A DNA stretch of 64,000 nt, taken from Batkoa obscura (lineage: Eukaryota > Entomophthoromycota > Entomophthoromycetes > Entomophthorales > Batkoaceae). This document shows positions 12,694-23,745 of this stretch, one piece after another. The translations under genes were made by a program, and so were the position numbers. Numbering within the stretch: the first letter of the stretch is position 1; the number at the start of each line of letters is the position of its first letter. The DNA lies in the NCBI GenBank assembly GCA_030770535.1, contig JASVEC010000028.1, positions 434,001-498,000 of the forward strand, given 5' to 3'. The notes beneath the pieces were generated by a model. That model ran no database searches. It worked only from the letters and a program-made list of their open reading frames with translations, and was not told the DNA's origin.

Positions 12694-13411
12694 TAGAAAA
12701 AATTCAATAAATTTAAAAATAACTTTTATTACTATACAAAGTTTTTCTTTATTGACTTGTTTTTCCTTTCCTTATTCACATCATGTATGTTATCCATATG
12801 ACTAACAATGTTGGGATTAAAATAGCGAATTATGTCAGCAAAAGCAGATAGAACTATGTTATCTATAAAACAATGGTATATGGGGGTGTCCGAATTGGTT
12901 TCATTTTTTTATCCAATTTTTAAATATTTATATTTTGAAAACTGCTTAAAATTTATAAAGATAAATTCTTTATTAAAAGCCAAAAGTATTCGATACAGTT
13001 TTAAATTATTTTGTTATAATTTATATTGTCAATTAGCGGAATTTTTATTAAATTTAATATAAATTTCTGGATTAGCAAAGATTTTACTAATATAGCTTGT
13101 ATAGTGATATTAGTCAAAGTTGTAATGTGTAAATAAATATATACTTTTATATAACTTTATTAAGAAATATTTATTATTAACTGTTTTACAGCCAACATTA
13201 CAGATTTGCTATCAAATGAATAAACTATTTTAATGTTATAATTACATTATCAATATATCGCTAAGTTAATAAATAGCTGCATGGGAGGGAGTGTTTAGCC
13301 CCAAAACTATAATTAACCACCCCTATGTAATACAAGCAGTATAATAATAGCTTTTACTTATTATTACAACTACTTGCTCTTTGACTATTTATTAACTTAG
13401 CTATCAATAAT

Positions 13412-14947
13412 TTAAGTAATATCAACATTTAATAATTGATTTCTATCATCTAATAAGCTACTTACTTGCTTACTAAATATTGAAACTTTTAAATTTTCAG
13501 TTATTTTTGTAAGATAAGCTGGGATTGGCCTTTTAATTTTTCTATCCTCTATAGGCTCTATAACTTTAATTGAAATTATATCGCTTTTTTTTGATCTATC
13601 AGATACTAGATAGCAGTGTAATTTATTACCACGTTTAACAAAATGTAAATACTTTCTAACACCTTGTATTTTTATTATTTTTTTTGTATCTTTGTTTCTT
13701 TCATACTTTTTAAAAATTATATTTATTTGCCCATTATTGACAGTTGAGTTATTGAATCTATTATTTTCACAAACAAAAATCTCAAATTTTGAAATTAATT
13801 GATCAATATCTTCTATTTTACCTAATGCTTCAAGATTATTTTTCCACTGTAAAAGATTTCCAAAATGTCCGTCAACTATACTTTTTCCATGATGCTCAGG
13901 AAAAAAATTAAGATCAATATTTAAACTACTATTTATTTTATAAATTTCTTCAAATACATAATGTAAAAACTCTTGAGATTTAAAATGATATCCTGTATCT
14001 GCCCATATATTAATTTTTGTAAACTTTTTAAATAAAGGCTCTTTAGATATTAAATCAATTAAACAATCTCCTGCATATGCTGAATCATGATTTAGTATTT
14101 CAGATAAATAATCAAAATAAACTTTGCCTATTGTTTTATCGTTTTTTAAATACAAAACGCCAAACCCTAATACTGGTATAGCTTGTTTGTTATAATGATC
14201 TAAGTTTATTGGATCTGGTCTTGTTCCTATTTCCATATTTTGTTTAAAGTCTAAAATTATTATACAGCTTCTATTATTTAATTTTTTAATAGTTTCATTA
14301 AATATGGTTTTTTCGGTATCAACACAAAATTCATGTAATTTATATAACCTTTTTTCTTTATTAAAAGATTCCTCTATCTCTGCTTTATTTTTTGTCGCTG
14401 TATTTATTTTATTTTCAAATAACTTTTTTCTAACTGTATACTGGGCACATATATTACATAAATCTGTTTTTCTTGCTGGATTTTTAAAATTATTTGGTAT
14501 ATATTTGAAAAATGTTGACCTAGCTACTGCTTTATCTTTTAAACCATTAAAATACTTACTGTATATCATTCTTCTACTTTTATTTAATATATATATATTC
14601 TCTGACGAATATTTATCATTATTTTTTTTACTAAATCTCGATGAAATAGTTGAATTATCAAGTAAATATTGTATAATAATCTCAATTTGCTCATCTTTAA
14701 TTTTTTTTGTATTTTTGATAGTAGGTCGTAACATTGGTGTTTTATTATTATTAATCATTTTTAAATAATCATATTGATTTTTACTTATATTAAATCTAAA
14801 ACTTTTACACTTATCAAAAGAATATACTGAAGCTATAGTTGATAATAATACTACTTGTTGGTCTTTATTTCCTGTTTCCTTTAAAGCACTAATTTTATAC
14901 ATTGCTTGATTAAGTCCGTTATTATTAATAGTAAACTTTAATGGCAT
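13412..14947 (-). CDS. Transposase, DDD type with zinc knuckle, unassigned family
   Basis: 511 residues encoded by the 12.9 kb transposon. Candidate RNase-H-fold catalytic residues are D233 in CIIILDFKQN, D317 in INIWADTGYHFKS and D359 in HGKSIVDGHFG, the strand/strand/helix contexts expected of a DDE/D transposase. A CxxC...HxxC zinc-binding motif (C164, C167, H205, C208) precedes the catalytic core. The basic N-terminal 150 residues probably bind the terminal repeats. Neither the motif set nor the TATGGGGG ends match a superfamily I can name confidently. I considered Tc1/mariner (TA target) and rejected it, because the motifs NxxP, DDE/D spacing and NPIEHLW are absent. The start overlaps the stop of a small upstream frame, which may mean splicing or dual coding. 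Confidence 0.85.
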   Translation of the reverse strand: MPLKFTINNNGLNQAMYKISALKETGNKDQQVVLLSTIASVYSFDKCKSFRFNISKNQYDYLKMINNNKTPMLRPTIKNTKKIKDEQIEIIIQYLLDNSTISSRFSKKNNDKYSSENIYILNKSRRMIYSKYFNGLKDKAVARSTFFKYIPNNFKNPARKTDLCNICAQYTVRKKLFENKINTATKNKAEIEESFNKEKRLYKLHEFCVDTEKTIFNETIKKLNNRSCIIILDFKQNMEIGTRPDPINLDHYNKQAIPVLGFGVLYLKNDKTIGKVYFDYLSEILNHDSAYAGDCLIDLISKEPLFKKFTKINIWADTGYHFKSQEFLHYVFEEIYKINSSLNIDLNFFPEHHGKSIVDGHFGNLLQWKNNLEALGKIEDIDQLISKFEIFVCENNRFNNSTVNNGQINIIFKKYERNKDTKKIIKIQGVRKYLHFVKRGNKLHCYLVSDRSKKSDIISIKVIEPIEDRKIKRPIPAYLTKITENLKVSIFSKQVSSLLDDRNQLLNVDIT

Positions 14948-15114
14948 TTCTTTTCTTTTTTTGTTTTATTATAAAATTCCATAAACTCTGGGTTATTGTA
15001 AATAGTTGTTAAAATTGATGTAATTGAATTACAATGCTTATATAATGTGCTTCTCCCTATCGTATTAAATTTTTTAGAAATTCCATTTCGAAGTTTAGTT
15101 ATAAAAGCTTGCAT
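14938..15114 (-). CDS. Small 58-residue frame upstream of the transposase
   Basis: Begins MQAFITKLRNGISKKFNTIG and ends KTKKEKKCH. Its stop codon overlaps the transposase ATG (ATGCCATTAA), so the two frames overlap by 10 bases in different phases. The composition is basic with a helix-turn-helix-like rhythm (KKFNTIGRSTLYKHCNSI), suggestive of DNA binding. It could be an independent protein, the 5' exon of a longer transposase joined by an intron, or a frame used by shifting. No family recognised. Confidence 0.45.
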   Translation of the reverse strand: MQAFITKLRNGISKKFNTIGRSTLYKHCNSITSILTTIYNNPEFMEFYNKTKKEKKCH

Positions 15115-15205
15115 TTTGTTTTTATTTCAATAAAAAATAAAGCCAAATAATTATATAATTATATATTATATAGCTATTAAATATTTAATAAAAAATACAA
15201 AACAC

Positions 15206-15566
15206 TGTAAAATATCGTTTCATCAGCTCTGTAATTGATTATCGCATAATAATCACTTAACTTGTTTACAAAACTAGTTGGAGTATAAAATAGATTCTTC
15301 AACATAATAGCTCAAAGCTTTTTAATTGAATTGTTCCCTAATATTTTACTTTTAATAAAGCCACTAAGTCTTTCTGACAATATCTTATGTAGATTTTACA
15401 GCAGTATCCTGTATTTTATTTATTTTACATAGTTCGTAGCTTATTGCGTATTACTCCTATTGATTTAAGCCTATCTTAGCTACATAAACTAAGGCCTTTT
15501 GACTTACGGCTAGTTAACTAAGCTAGGGCTGCCTCTAACTCAAATTACTGAGTACTAACTTTCACA
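15206..15566 (-). mobile_element. Solo-LTR-like fossil inside the 12.9 kb transposon
   Basis: A 361 bp unit with retroelement-type ends (TGTAAAA ... TTTCACA) and imperfect 5 bp flanking repeats (AACAC/AACAT). It is homologous over most of its length, in inverse orientation, to the 592 bp unit at 53241-53832. No internal retroelement genes are present, so it is a recombined remnant. Family not determinable from the LTR alone; age moderate, given the divergence from its sister copy. Confidence 0.6.
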
Positions 15567-15570
15567 AACA

Positions 15571-15675
15571 TATGGGGGTGTCTTTTTTGGCTTCATCACT
15601 TTTTCCATCTTTTAAGCGCTATTCGAGTAGAATAATTGTTAGTAAAATTCTTAAACACAAAAATACATCCCCATA
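15571..15675 (-). mobile_element. MITE, ATATGGGG family, copy 4
   Basis: A well-preserved 105 bp copy in orientation B (TATGGGGGTGTC, TTGGCTTCAT, AAGCGCTATTCGAG, end ACATCCCCATA). It sits immediately beside the LTR fossil and inside the 12.9 kb transposon. Confidence 0.85.
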
Positions 15676-15889
15676 TAATCAAAAAAATAAAATAAATAAA
15701 ATAAGTCTTTTAAGTTAAATTTTTATATTTAGTTTTAAGCTTTTTAAATTTAGCTGATCATACATTAAAGACTTACAAATTTAAAAACTTAAAATTTGGA
15801 TTAAGTTCTAGTTAAATTCTGAAACCAATTCGGACACCTCCATATAGTAATAAACAAGAAAAAATAAAGTTAGAGCAAAGTATAATAAA

Positions 15890-16285
15890 AACATTTAGTT
15901 ACTTTTTAACTTTTCCCATTACACTTTTTATTCTATCAACTAGTCTTAGATATAATTTGTTATGAGAAATTAATTATATTATACATATTACCACCTTTTT
16001 CTCTCCTTTTAGTAATCATCATCCTTACTCAAATAAAATAAAATTTAAATTTTATTATAATCAATTTATTATTACAATTACTAATTATATTGATTTTAGT
16101 TTTTTATACAGTCATTAAGATCTATCAGAAGTCAATCTGATTATATTCTATTAAACCCAATCACTACAGCTAAATTTGAAGAGTTAGAAGCTAATGAAAA
16201 ATAAATTGAATTCAATAGTAATTTGATTTCTATTTTACCGCCCCCTACCTACCCTCAAGCTAATACTTTACCTCTTAATTACTAG
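15890..16285 (+). pseudogene. Decayed copy of the PPxY two-helix membrane protein gene
   Basis: The second exon is still readable: LIQSLRSIRSQSDYILLNP aligns with YLIHSLRSIKN.. of the intact gene at 19.9 kb. It is followed by an in-frame stop after ..LEANEK and then, in another phase, ILPPPTYPQANTLPLNY, the counterpart of the two C-terminal PPxY motifs (the second one lost to PLNY). Upstream, LPPFSLLLVIIILTQ looks like the remains of the second membrane helix in exon 1. The 5' part of exon 1 is not recognisable; the transposon's right end lies immediately upstream and may have removed or displaced it. Confidence 0.65.
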
Positions 16286-16579
16286 GGAAATTAAATAATT
16301 CAATAGTATAATATTTGTAATTTACTATTATAAATTTATTAAAATTTCCCATTTTTTAAGTGTAAGATCTATGATCTTATTAGTTTATTATTAATTTGAA
16401 TTATTAACATTGTAATTTTTTTAACGTTCTATAAAAAAAAGATTATAAGATTATAATCAAAAAATACTTAATTAAATCTTATTAATTTTATTAGGTAAAT
16501 TCCATAATCGATTTTATAATTCAATCTCTTTGATTCAATGGCTTAGCTGGATAGAGAATTCATTCGAAAAATAAAAGGA

Positions 16580-17794
16580 ATCATCATATTATTTGATCTA
16601 GGAACATTAATCCTAATGTAGTTGATGCTTCTTGTAAACTAGTCTTCATAAATAAATTTACAAAGCTATCCACTCGTTTTTGATATTTAAAATCCTAACA
16701 TAATAACTCCATTTTAACTAGTTTTGAATGGACGATAGGATCTAAGGAAACCGAAATAAATTGGTACTACTGCTTTGGCTGTTTTTATGACTTTAAACTT
16801 ACGTTAAACTTGATATGAAGTATGTCTTTTAAATGCATAAATACTCATAATTATCGCTGCTTTTGATTTTGCATAGTGTTCTACATAACTATATTTACTC
16901 TGAACATTGGTATCTTCAAAGTTACCATTGTAAACTAATACAAAAATTACTTTCACAGAAATATTAATAAAATGGAATTAGTCTATATAATGACCCATGG
17001 AGCATAAATCAATGATTTCAAATTTTCTAGTATTGATAAGTTCATCCTTTAATAAATTAGATAATAAAAAAGGACCTAAATAATTCACTTGAAAGTTTAC
17101 TTTCAATCCAACTTGACTTGTTTGAAACTCTTTGATCCCCATCATACTAGCATTATTAATTAATAGATTCAATTGGAATTATCTACTTTTTAAACTCATC
17201 AGTGAATCCTCTTATAAAATTAAAACTGGTGAGATCTAATATCAAAAAGTGTATCTTACCATCCGATTATACTTCATAGTCTATATTTCCAATTGCTAAT
17301 TCTACTTTTCCTTATGAACAACATGCTTTTAGTTGATGTTATTTATTAGAATTATTTTTTATTCCCTTATTTAATTTACCTAAGATAACATGACAATTTA
17401 GCTTTGAGTAACCAGCGAGTAGTTTCAAAACCAAGATTAGTGTTATTATTTTAAATAACTTTTTTTCAGCATTTATCACTTGGATTATTAACCTATCGGT
17501 AACAATTACTACTTCATTTGAATCCCCGAGATCCCTTTTTAAAAGATAAAAAAGTAAATAGAATTTATAAAGGAAGAGTAAGTTGATAAAACTTACTTAT
17601 AATACTATACAATGGAAGTGTTGCTTATTAACTTGAATTTCTAAGTTGGGATAATTATTAATGAAATAATAATATAGTAAAAAGATTATTGTAACTATAA
17701 TTGAGATTATTATTTTTATAAAGTATGGTAGCTTAGGATTAGTTATAAATTTGGCAACAGTTCTTCTACATTGATGAAATAGTCTGGTGTTCAA
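16580..17794 (-). pseudogene. Decayed SDR gene (copy beside the 16 kb PPxY pseudogene)
   Basis: A minus-strand relic of the SDR intact at 20783-22114. Exon 1 survives as CRRTVAKFITNPKLPYFIK plus a hydrophobic helix (17794-17597). A middle exon gives NLLINNASMMGIKEFQTS and FQVNYLGPFLLSNLLKDEL (17172-16978), where the NNAG motif has become NNAS. Further fragments towards 16600 match the 3' exons (FMKTSLQ.. region, ending with the counterpart of LYFADELP). Stops and frameshifts interrupt the spaces between. It has the same order and orientation relative to its PPxY neighbour as the intact 19.9-22.1 kb pair, so it is a duplicated pair that died. Confidence 0.75.
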
Positions 17795-19500
17795 CTCCTC
17801 TATTTTAACATTATTTTAAAACGTTAATAAAAACAAAGATTGAAATTGGAAGATTTTATAGCTTTTATGCACAGTAATTTAAGGTTTTATACTTTTTAAT
17901 TTTTAAATTATTTTTTATAGTTAATATAATAAAATGATAGTACTCTCATTAAAAACATGTAAAAGTTGACAACTTTCTATGGTATAACTTGAAATGTTTG
18001 ACTTTGAAGTCTAGGATCAAACTTACAAACCTTTTTAACCTTATGTTCAAATACTGATAAAGAAACGCTTGTTTATATATGCTTGATGTTTAATCAACAA
18101 TCGTTATAGTTGATAGAATAACTCGAAAAATAATTAGATCCTTGGATTAAAGTTTAAGATCATCAATAAAAATGGAGACCTTATTGTAGGAAGTTTAGGT
18201 TAAGTTGGAATTATTTGATATTGATCCAAAATTGAACTTTGGGATAGCTTAGGCTAAAATCGAACCTAGTCCAAGTATAAAAGTTGTCATTATAAAAATA
18301 CTCAATATTGAGCTACTTACTTTTGATTCCAATATAAGCTTTCATAAATTTATTGGAATCGTTAATATAATACAATTCGAAATCAAATTGAATCTTTGCA
18401 TCGAAAATCAATAAGCACGCTAATAGACTGTGTGTGCAAAAAGTCACTTTTTATTTTGAATATGGTTAGAACTAGTTGTATTTAAATGTTTTCCTATTTT
18501 TCAATTTGCTAAGAATTTATTTTATACGAATTCAAGACATAATTTTCTATAGAATTTTTAAATTGGTATAAAATAAATTTTGGCAAATTAAAATAATGCA
18601 TCTAAATGCAGCTAAGCTCTATAAACTTCGAACTTGTAATTTACCTAATTTGTATTTGATTCTATAAGTTGAAAATCAATACCATTTTTATTTTATCCAA
18701 TATCGTTTATTTATATAGAGTATTAATACAAAATTGCAAAAAAAACCATTTACTTATTTTTGATCAACACTCTATGCTTTAATCCTTTTATCACACTTTA
18801 ATTAAACAGCTAGCTAAAATAAAAAGTGATACAAATCATCTAGATTAAATAATACGTTTGAATACTATATATTCAACTCAAATAATTTCTAGCTTCTAAC
18901 TTTTTTTATTTTAATATATTGAAAAAGCAGAATCCCCAAGTGTTTCATTCTTTCAAGTAAGAAAAATTAAATGATGAACTGATTGATAAAGGGGGTAATG
19001 GGTAGAACAAGAATTAGGATGGAGGAAGGGACTAGAGAGCTATAGAAAAGTACTTGAGTTCTAATTAGTCAGCTTTTAATTAGGGAAAACTGTCCTCAAT
19101 GACTTGGAGTTGCACCTTACATAATGCAATCCATGAATGAAGTATATAGGGAGAGATATTAGGGAAGCTAGTTTATGATCAGCAGATAATGGGGTGTAAT
19201 ATAAGTATGTAGTTTAAAGCTTTGGAGCTATAATAAAAGCTTGATATAAGGGTATAAGGGAGAAAAAAGTGGATGCAGGTAGTTGAAATTTGGGGGGGGA
19301 GACATCAAAATGTTAGTAAGGATAGACTATAGTTTATTAATATAGCAAAAAATAAATCAATTATAGTTTGTATTGAAAAAGGCGCAAGCAGCTGAAAATA
19401 TTTTGGAGTTTTAATAATAAAAAATTAGTACCTATAATTTGAATTTTATCAGCCATTCGTCTTTTTAATTATTCAATAATATTTTATGCAATAAAAGTAA
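17795..19500. other. Intergenic region, no gene seen
   Basis: No intact frame. The part 18930-19350 is purine-rich and less AT-rich than the rest (for example GGGGGTAATGGGTAG and GGATGGAGGAAGGG), unlike the local background. It may be an old insertion or transcribed remnant, but I cannot identify it. Confidence 0.4.
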
Positions 19501-19583
19501 TATACGGGGATGTATTTTTTTGTCTAAGAATTCTACTAACAATTTTTCCATTCAAATAGCGCTTAAAAAATACATCTCCCTAT
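19501..19583 (+). mobile_element. MITE, ATATGGGG family, copy 5 (internally deleted)
   Basis: An 83 bp copy in orientation A: TATACGGGGATGT start and core CAAATAGCGCTTAAAA. The usual segment after the core (GGAAAAAGTAATGAAGCC) is missing and the sequence goes directly to TACATCTCCCTA. Confidence 0.75.
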
Positions 19584-19900
19584 GTTTACCAAACCAAGTA
19601 AAGCAAGATGTAAGATTAAATAGGAGCTAAACTATAGCCCCATCATTTTCTTAAAATTTATTAAAGCATAGCTAATAATACAAAGATAATAAGAATAGAA
19701 GAACCATGGGCTATTTGTTTATAAAATGCAAGAATAATTTTTAAAGAATTTAAGGAGAGAGCTAAAATTCAAAAACAAAGCCTATAATAAAAGATCACAC
19801 TACACAATGGAAAGTTCTATAATCTATAATTTTTAAGGTTTTATTTTTTTGTTTTTTAAAGTTTTATTTTTTTATCAAAATTTACAATTCACTATAAAAA

Positions 19901-20475
19901 ATGAATATCCTTCATTCCAACCACCTTGACTCTCCAAACCCAGTTGAGATATCAATAGCGAACAACTATGCAGTAAAAACCGGATTTGATTATACTATCT
20001 ATCGTGTAATGTTTTATGGTAACAAACAACAAAAGATACAGCTAAAACTTAGTATATTAAAAACCTACATTTATCGACTTCTAATACTATTTACGCTGTT
20101 ATTTACAATATTGATATTAACTCTAGTTTATCATAGTGATACTATTATTTTTTACCATTATCTATTACCGTTATCTATTTTTTTTGGAATCACAATGGCT
20201 ATACAAGGCTGGGTAAGTTTTGTTTGATTACACGACATCCGTTATATTATACTAATTTTCTAATCTTTTTCTAGTATTTAATCCACTCCTTAAGATCGAT
20301 TAAAAATCAACCAAGTTATATACGATTAAATCGTTCAACAATAGCTAAATTCCAAAGTCAAGAATCATATGAAAGAGGAAATCAATTAACTACTGGTTTA
20401 GCTTCTTGTGAGTTTACATCCCCTCCTAACTATAGGGAAGCTAATATCTCTCCCCCTGCTTATCAACAGAATTAA
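19901..20475 (+). CDS. Two-helix membrane protein with twin C-terminal PPxY motifs (PY family member 1)
   Basis: A 170-residue protein of unknown function from exons 19901-20212 and 20275-20475. The N-terminal cytosolic part contains NNYAVKTGFDYTIYRVMFYG, conserved in all family members (core (I/L)YRVM(F/I)YGNKQQK). Two hydrophobic helices follow (about residues 58-77 and 83-107), then a charged, probably cytosolic tail ending SPPNYREANISPPAYQQN, which carries PPNY (154-157) and PPAY (164-167). PPxY peptides bind WW domains of Nedd4/Rsp5 ubiquitin ligases, and small membrane proteins with PY motifs act as ligase adaptors in yeast (Bsd2, Rcr1, Ssh4 type). That role here is inference. It shares intron position and length with the copy at 25.3 kb. 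Its convergent 3' neighbour is an SDR gene, repeating the pairing seen at the other loci. Confidence 0.85.
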
Positions 20476-20782
20476 TTTATTGAATTTATTTTTATAGTTT
20501 ATTTAAAACGTCATTGTAACTTTATATCATTTGAATAATTTTTTACAAAATTTTGATTAAGCTTTACAGTAAAATGTTACTTTTTTTTAATATTCCGATT
20601 TAAAAAATGGAAACCTTTACATTATAAAAAAATTATTTTATATAGCTTCTTCTAACTTAAGTCAGCTTTAATCTTTTAATAAAAATTTTAAAGACTTAAC
20701 TAATTAATCAATAAAAAAAATTTATTTGAAGGTTCTTATATCATATTAATGATTATGTAAACCCTCCCAAAGTTGATTTATT

Positions 20783-22114
20783 TTAAATACAAGTCCATTT
20801 TTTAGAAAGTGTCCATAACTTATCTTGTAACTCAATATCTTTTGTTAAATAACTAGGTTGAATTGGTAACTCATCCGCAAAATATAGTGAATCCTTAGGT
20901 ATTTCGTCAATAAGAGCCAATCTTAATGTTGTCAATGTACCCTGTAAACTAGTTTTCATAAAACTATTTCCAAACCTATCTACTGCTTTTTGAGTTTTAG
21001 AATCATGGCGAAATATTTCTGTTTTTACTAAGCCTGGATGAACGACATAACCTAAGAAAGAAGATGAGTTATTTTTATTATCATGATTATTAAGATTTTA
21101 AATTACATTGAACTTTATCCGATACATGTCTTTTAAATGCATAAGTAATCATAATAATAGCTGCTTTTGCTTTTGAATATTGATCTTGATCATTGTATTT
21201 ATTAGAATCATTTATGTCTTCAAAGCTACCATTAGAAGCTAAAAAAATTCTTTTAATATTAGAATTACTATAAGTGATAACGAAACTTACCCATATAATG
21301 CGCTAACGAGGATAAATTAATCAATTTTGAGTTTTTAGTGTTGATAAGTTCGTCCTTCAATAAATTATAAAGTAAAAAATGGCTCAAATAGTTGACTTGG
21401 AAAGTCAATTCAAACCCATCCTTGCTTTTTTGGAACTCTTTAATCCCCATAATACCAGCATTATTGATTAGTAAATTCAAGGGTAATCGTTTACTTTGGA
21501 ATTCTTTAGCAAAGCTTTTTACCGATTCAAAGCTGGTGAGATCTAACGGCATAAACTCTACCTTACTATCTAATCCTACTTCGTTGCGGATTTTTTCTAT
21601 GGCTGCTTCCGCTTTTTCTTGTGAACGGCATGCTTTGATTGATAAGTCATTTTTTCTATTCACTGATTATTATTTAATTTACCTAAGATGACATGGAATT
21701 TAGCTTTAACTAACCAACGAGCGGTTTCAAAACCAATCCCTGTATTACCACCTAAATGACAATAATGAAGATTTAGCCATTTATACTAATATTTCTGTTA
21801 TTAAACTACCTGTAACAATAGCTACTTTGTTTTCTTCATTGCTATGGTTTTTTAAATGATGTTGAACTAGACTGAAATATATAAAGAATAATTAATAAAT
21901 AATCTTTGGCTTTAAAATAATAAATATTGATCTATTACTTATTAGCGTGGGTTTCTGCATCAGGATAACTACTAATAAGTCGATAAAAGGGTGGAAACAT
22001 TGTGACAGCTACCATTGTCAAACCTGCTTTTACAAAATAGGGTAGTTTAGGACGAGCTATTAAATTCAAAATCGACTGTTCTACTTTATTGGAATACTTT
22101 GGCGTCATATTCAT
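20783..22114 (-). CDS. Short-chain dehydrogenase/reductase, duplicated locus copy 2
   Basis: An intact SDR of 349 residues from six exons: 22114-21939, 21871-21810, 21751-21683, 21632-21291, 21238-21107 and 21051-20783. An N-terminal membrane helix (LPYFVKAGLTMVAVTMFPPF) precedes the cofactor loop TGGNTGIGFETARWLVK. LACRSQEKA, DLTSFESVKSF, LLINNAGIMGIKEF, NYLSHFLLYNLL, LSSLAHYMG and the catalytic YSKAKAA (YxxxK) follow, then YVVHPGLVKTE. This is the retinol-dehydrogenase/WWOX-like arrangement. The substrate is unknown, a lipophilic alcohol or ketone being the family norm. Exon lengths are identical to the paralogue at 26565-27922 (176, 62, 69, 342, 132 and 269 nt), showing recent duplication. 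MNMT has two possible starts (22114 and 22108). Confidence 0.92.
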
Positions 22115-22407
22115 CTTGTTTGACTTTTACCTTTTAATAGTTAAGTAAAGATCTTTATTAGTTCCTTTTATAGTTTAATACACTATGAGTTAAAACTCAA
22201 TGGTCTATAACACTTAATATTATTTTTCAGAATTAAAATGGCAACATCGGGTTTTAAAAGTAAGCCTTTTTTCAGTCTATTTGGGATTTTTATTAATAAA
22301 TTTAACCCTAGATTTAACAGTAAAAAGTTCCAAATTATATCGGGGAAAGTTATGACCTTTTTTTTAAAAAAATCCGACGTTCCCGTTTTAATTCTAAAAA
22401 TGAAAGA

Positions 22408-23745
22408 AGTTTAACACCAAAGTATACCAACGAAATAGAATAGTCAATTTTAAACTCAATACCCCGTCCTAAACTACCTTCTATTATAAAAGTAGATATA
22501 GTGATGGTATCTATAGCAATATTTTCACCTTACTATCAATTTATTGGTAATTATCCCAATGCAAGAACATACGTTAATAAGTAATAACATAACTCTGCAT
22601 CATTTTAAATAATTTCATTTTTATTTATATAGCTTAGTTCAATATCACTTAAAAACCATAGGGATGAAGAAAACAAAGTAGCTATTGTTATAGGTAATTG
22701 AATAACACAGTTGCTTGAAACAACCAAAAAGTATAATTTTAATATTTTATTTAGGTGGTAATACAGGGATTGGTTTTGAAACCGCTCGTTGGTTAGTTAA
22801 AGCTAAATTCCATGTTATTTTAGGCCATTAAGTAATAATAATGTCAACGGACAACTAAGATAATAAAAAAGCTTGCCATTCCCAAGAAAAATTGAAGGTG
22901 GCTATAGAAAAGACACGCTCTAAAGTAGGCTATGATATTAAGATAGAGCTTATCGCACTACATCTCACCAGTTTTGAATTACTGAAAGCGTTTACTATAG
23001 AATTAAAAAGTAGACAATTACTATTAAATTTAGTGATCAATAATACTGGTATTATGGGGGTCAAAGAACATCAAAAGAGTTAAGATGGACTCGAGTTGAC
23101 TTGAAAAATTTATTATTTAGTCCGTTTTTCATTCTATAATTTATTGAAAGAGAACTTGATTAAGACTAAAAGTTTAAAAAATTTTGATTCATCTTTATTG
23201 ACGCATTAAATGCCTAAGTTTTCATTCAATATCCAATAATATTGTTAGTTAATTTAGAATCCTTTGTTAGCGTCTAATAGTAACTTTGAAAACTTAATAT
23301 TCAGAATAAATACAGTAATGTAAAACGTTATGCAAAAGCAAAGTAGAGTAACTGTGGCTACTTATACGTTTAAAAGACATATTTCAGATCAAGTTCAACT
23401 TACTTTAAAGCTTTTAAAAAATAGAGACATAATAAGTAGCAACTTATCTCTCTTTCTTTAGACTACGTTGATCATTTAGGAATAGTAAAAACTGAGCTAT
23501 TTCGTTAGGACTCTATAAGCCAAAAAGGAATCGATTAGATAGAGAATTATTTTATTAAAATATCATTACAAGGGCCTATGGCTATGCTAAGATTAGCTCT
23601 GTTAGATAAAATATCTAATGATTTCCTTCATTTTCCAAATCAATTACTCATGTAACTGAATTATTGGACAAAACGCAAAGTTACAAAATAACCTATGGAG
23701 CTTATTAAAAAGGTTGGCTTGTATTAAGGAAAGCTATAATACTGG
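22408..23745 (+). pseudogene. SDR pseudogene, duplicated locus copy 3
   Basis: Aligns throughout with the intact SDRs. Exon 1 (SLTPKYTNEIE, stop, SILNSIPRPKLPSIIKVDIV) has lost its ATG. The cofactor segment GGNTGIGFETARWLVKAKFHVIL is retained. A 63-codon open piece (22892-23083) covers the DLTSF..LVINNTGIMGVKEHQKS region, with the NNAG motif changed to NNTG. The catalytic YSKAK region is degraded (near 23325, VMQKQSRVTVATYTFKRHISDQVQ), and the 3' exon ends with NYWTKRKVTK. Multiple stops and frameshifts are present. It lies head-to-head with the intact copy at 20.8-22.1 kb. Confidence 0.8.

Larger units (their letters stand above)
12879..15844 (-). mobile_element. DNA transposon of unassigned family, about 3 kb
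   Basis: Terminal inverted repeats of 25 bp flank the unit: left TATGGGGGTGTCCGAATTGG, right its complement with one mismatch (TATGGAGG...). Each end is flanked by TA (12877-12878 and 15845-15846), consistent with a TA target-site duplication. Inside, on the minus strand, are a 58-codon frame (15114-14938) and the 511-residue transposase (14947-13412). A non-coding left portion (12879-13411) includes the purine-rich block GCTGCATGGGAGGGAGTG. The right end carries two later insertions, a solo-LTR fossil (15206-15566) and a MITE (15571-15675). A partial, diverged copy of the left end lies at 52.5-53.2 kb. The transposase frame is unbroken, so this copy may be recent. Confidence 0.85.

Noticed and set aside
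12832-13062. 76-codon plus-strand frame across the left end of the transposon
   Set aside because: It starts in host flank and runs through the terminal repeat and AT-rich non-coding end; no protein features.
14304-14768. 154-codon frame on the plus strand
   Set aside because: It is the antisense of the transposase gene; its hydrophobic composition is an artefact of reading the complement of Lys/Asn-rich codons.
19120-19180. Possible inverted fragment of the PPxY gene (shared TAATATCTCTCCC)
   Set aside because: The match to the gene at 20.4 kb is only about 13 bases with no flanking similarity.
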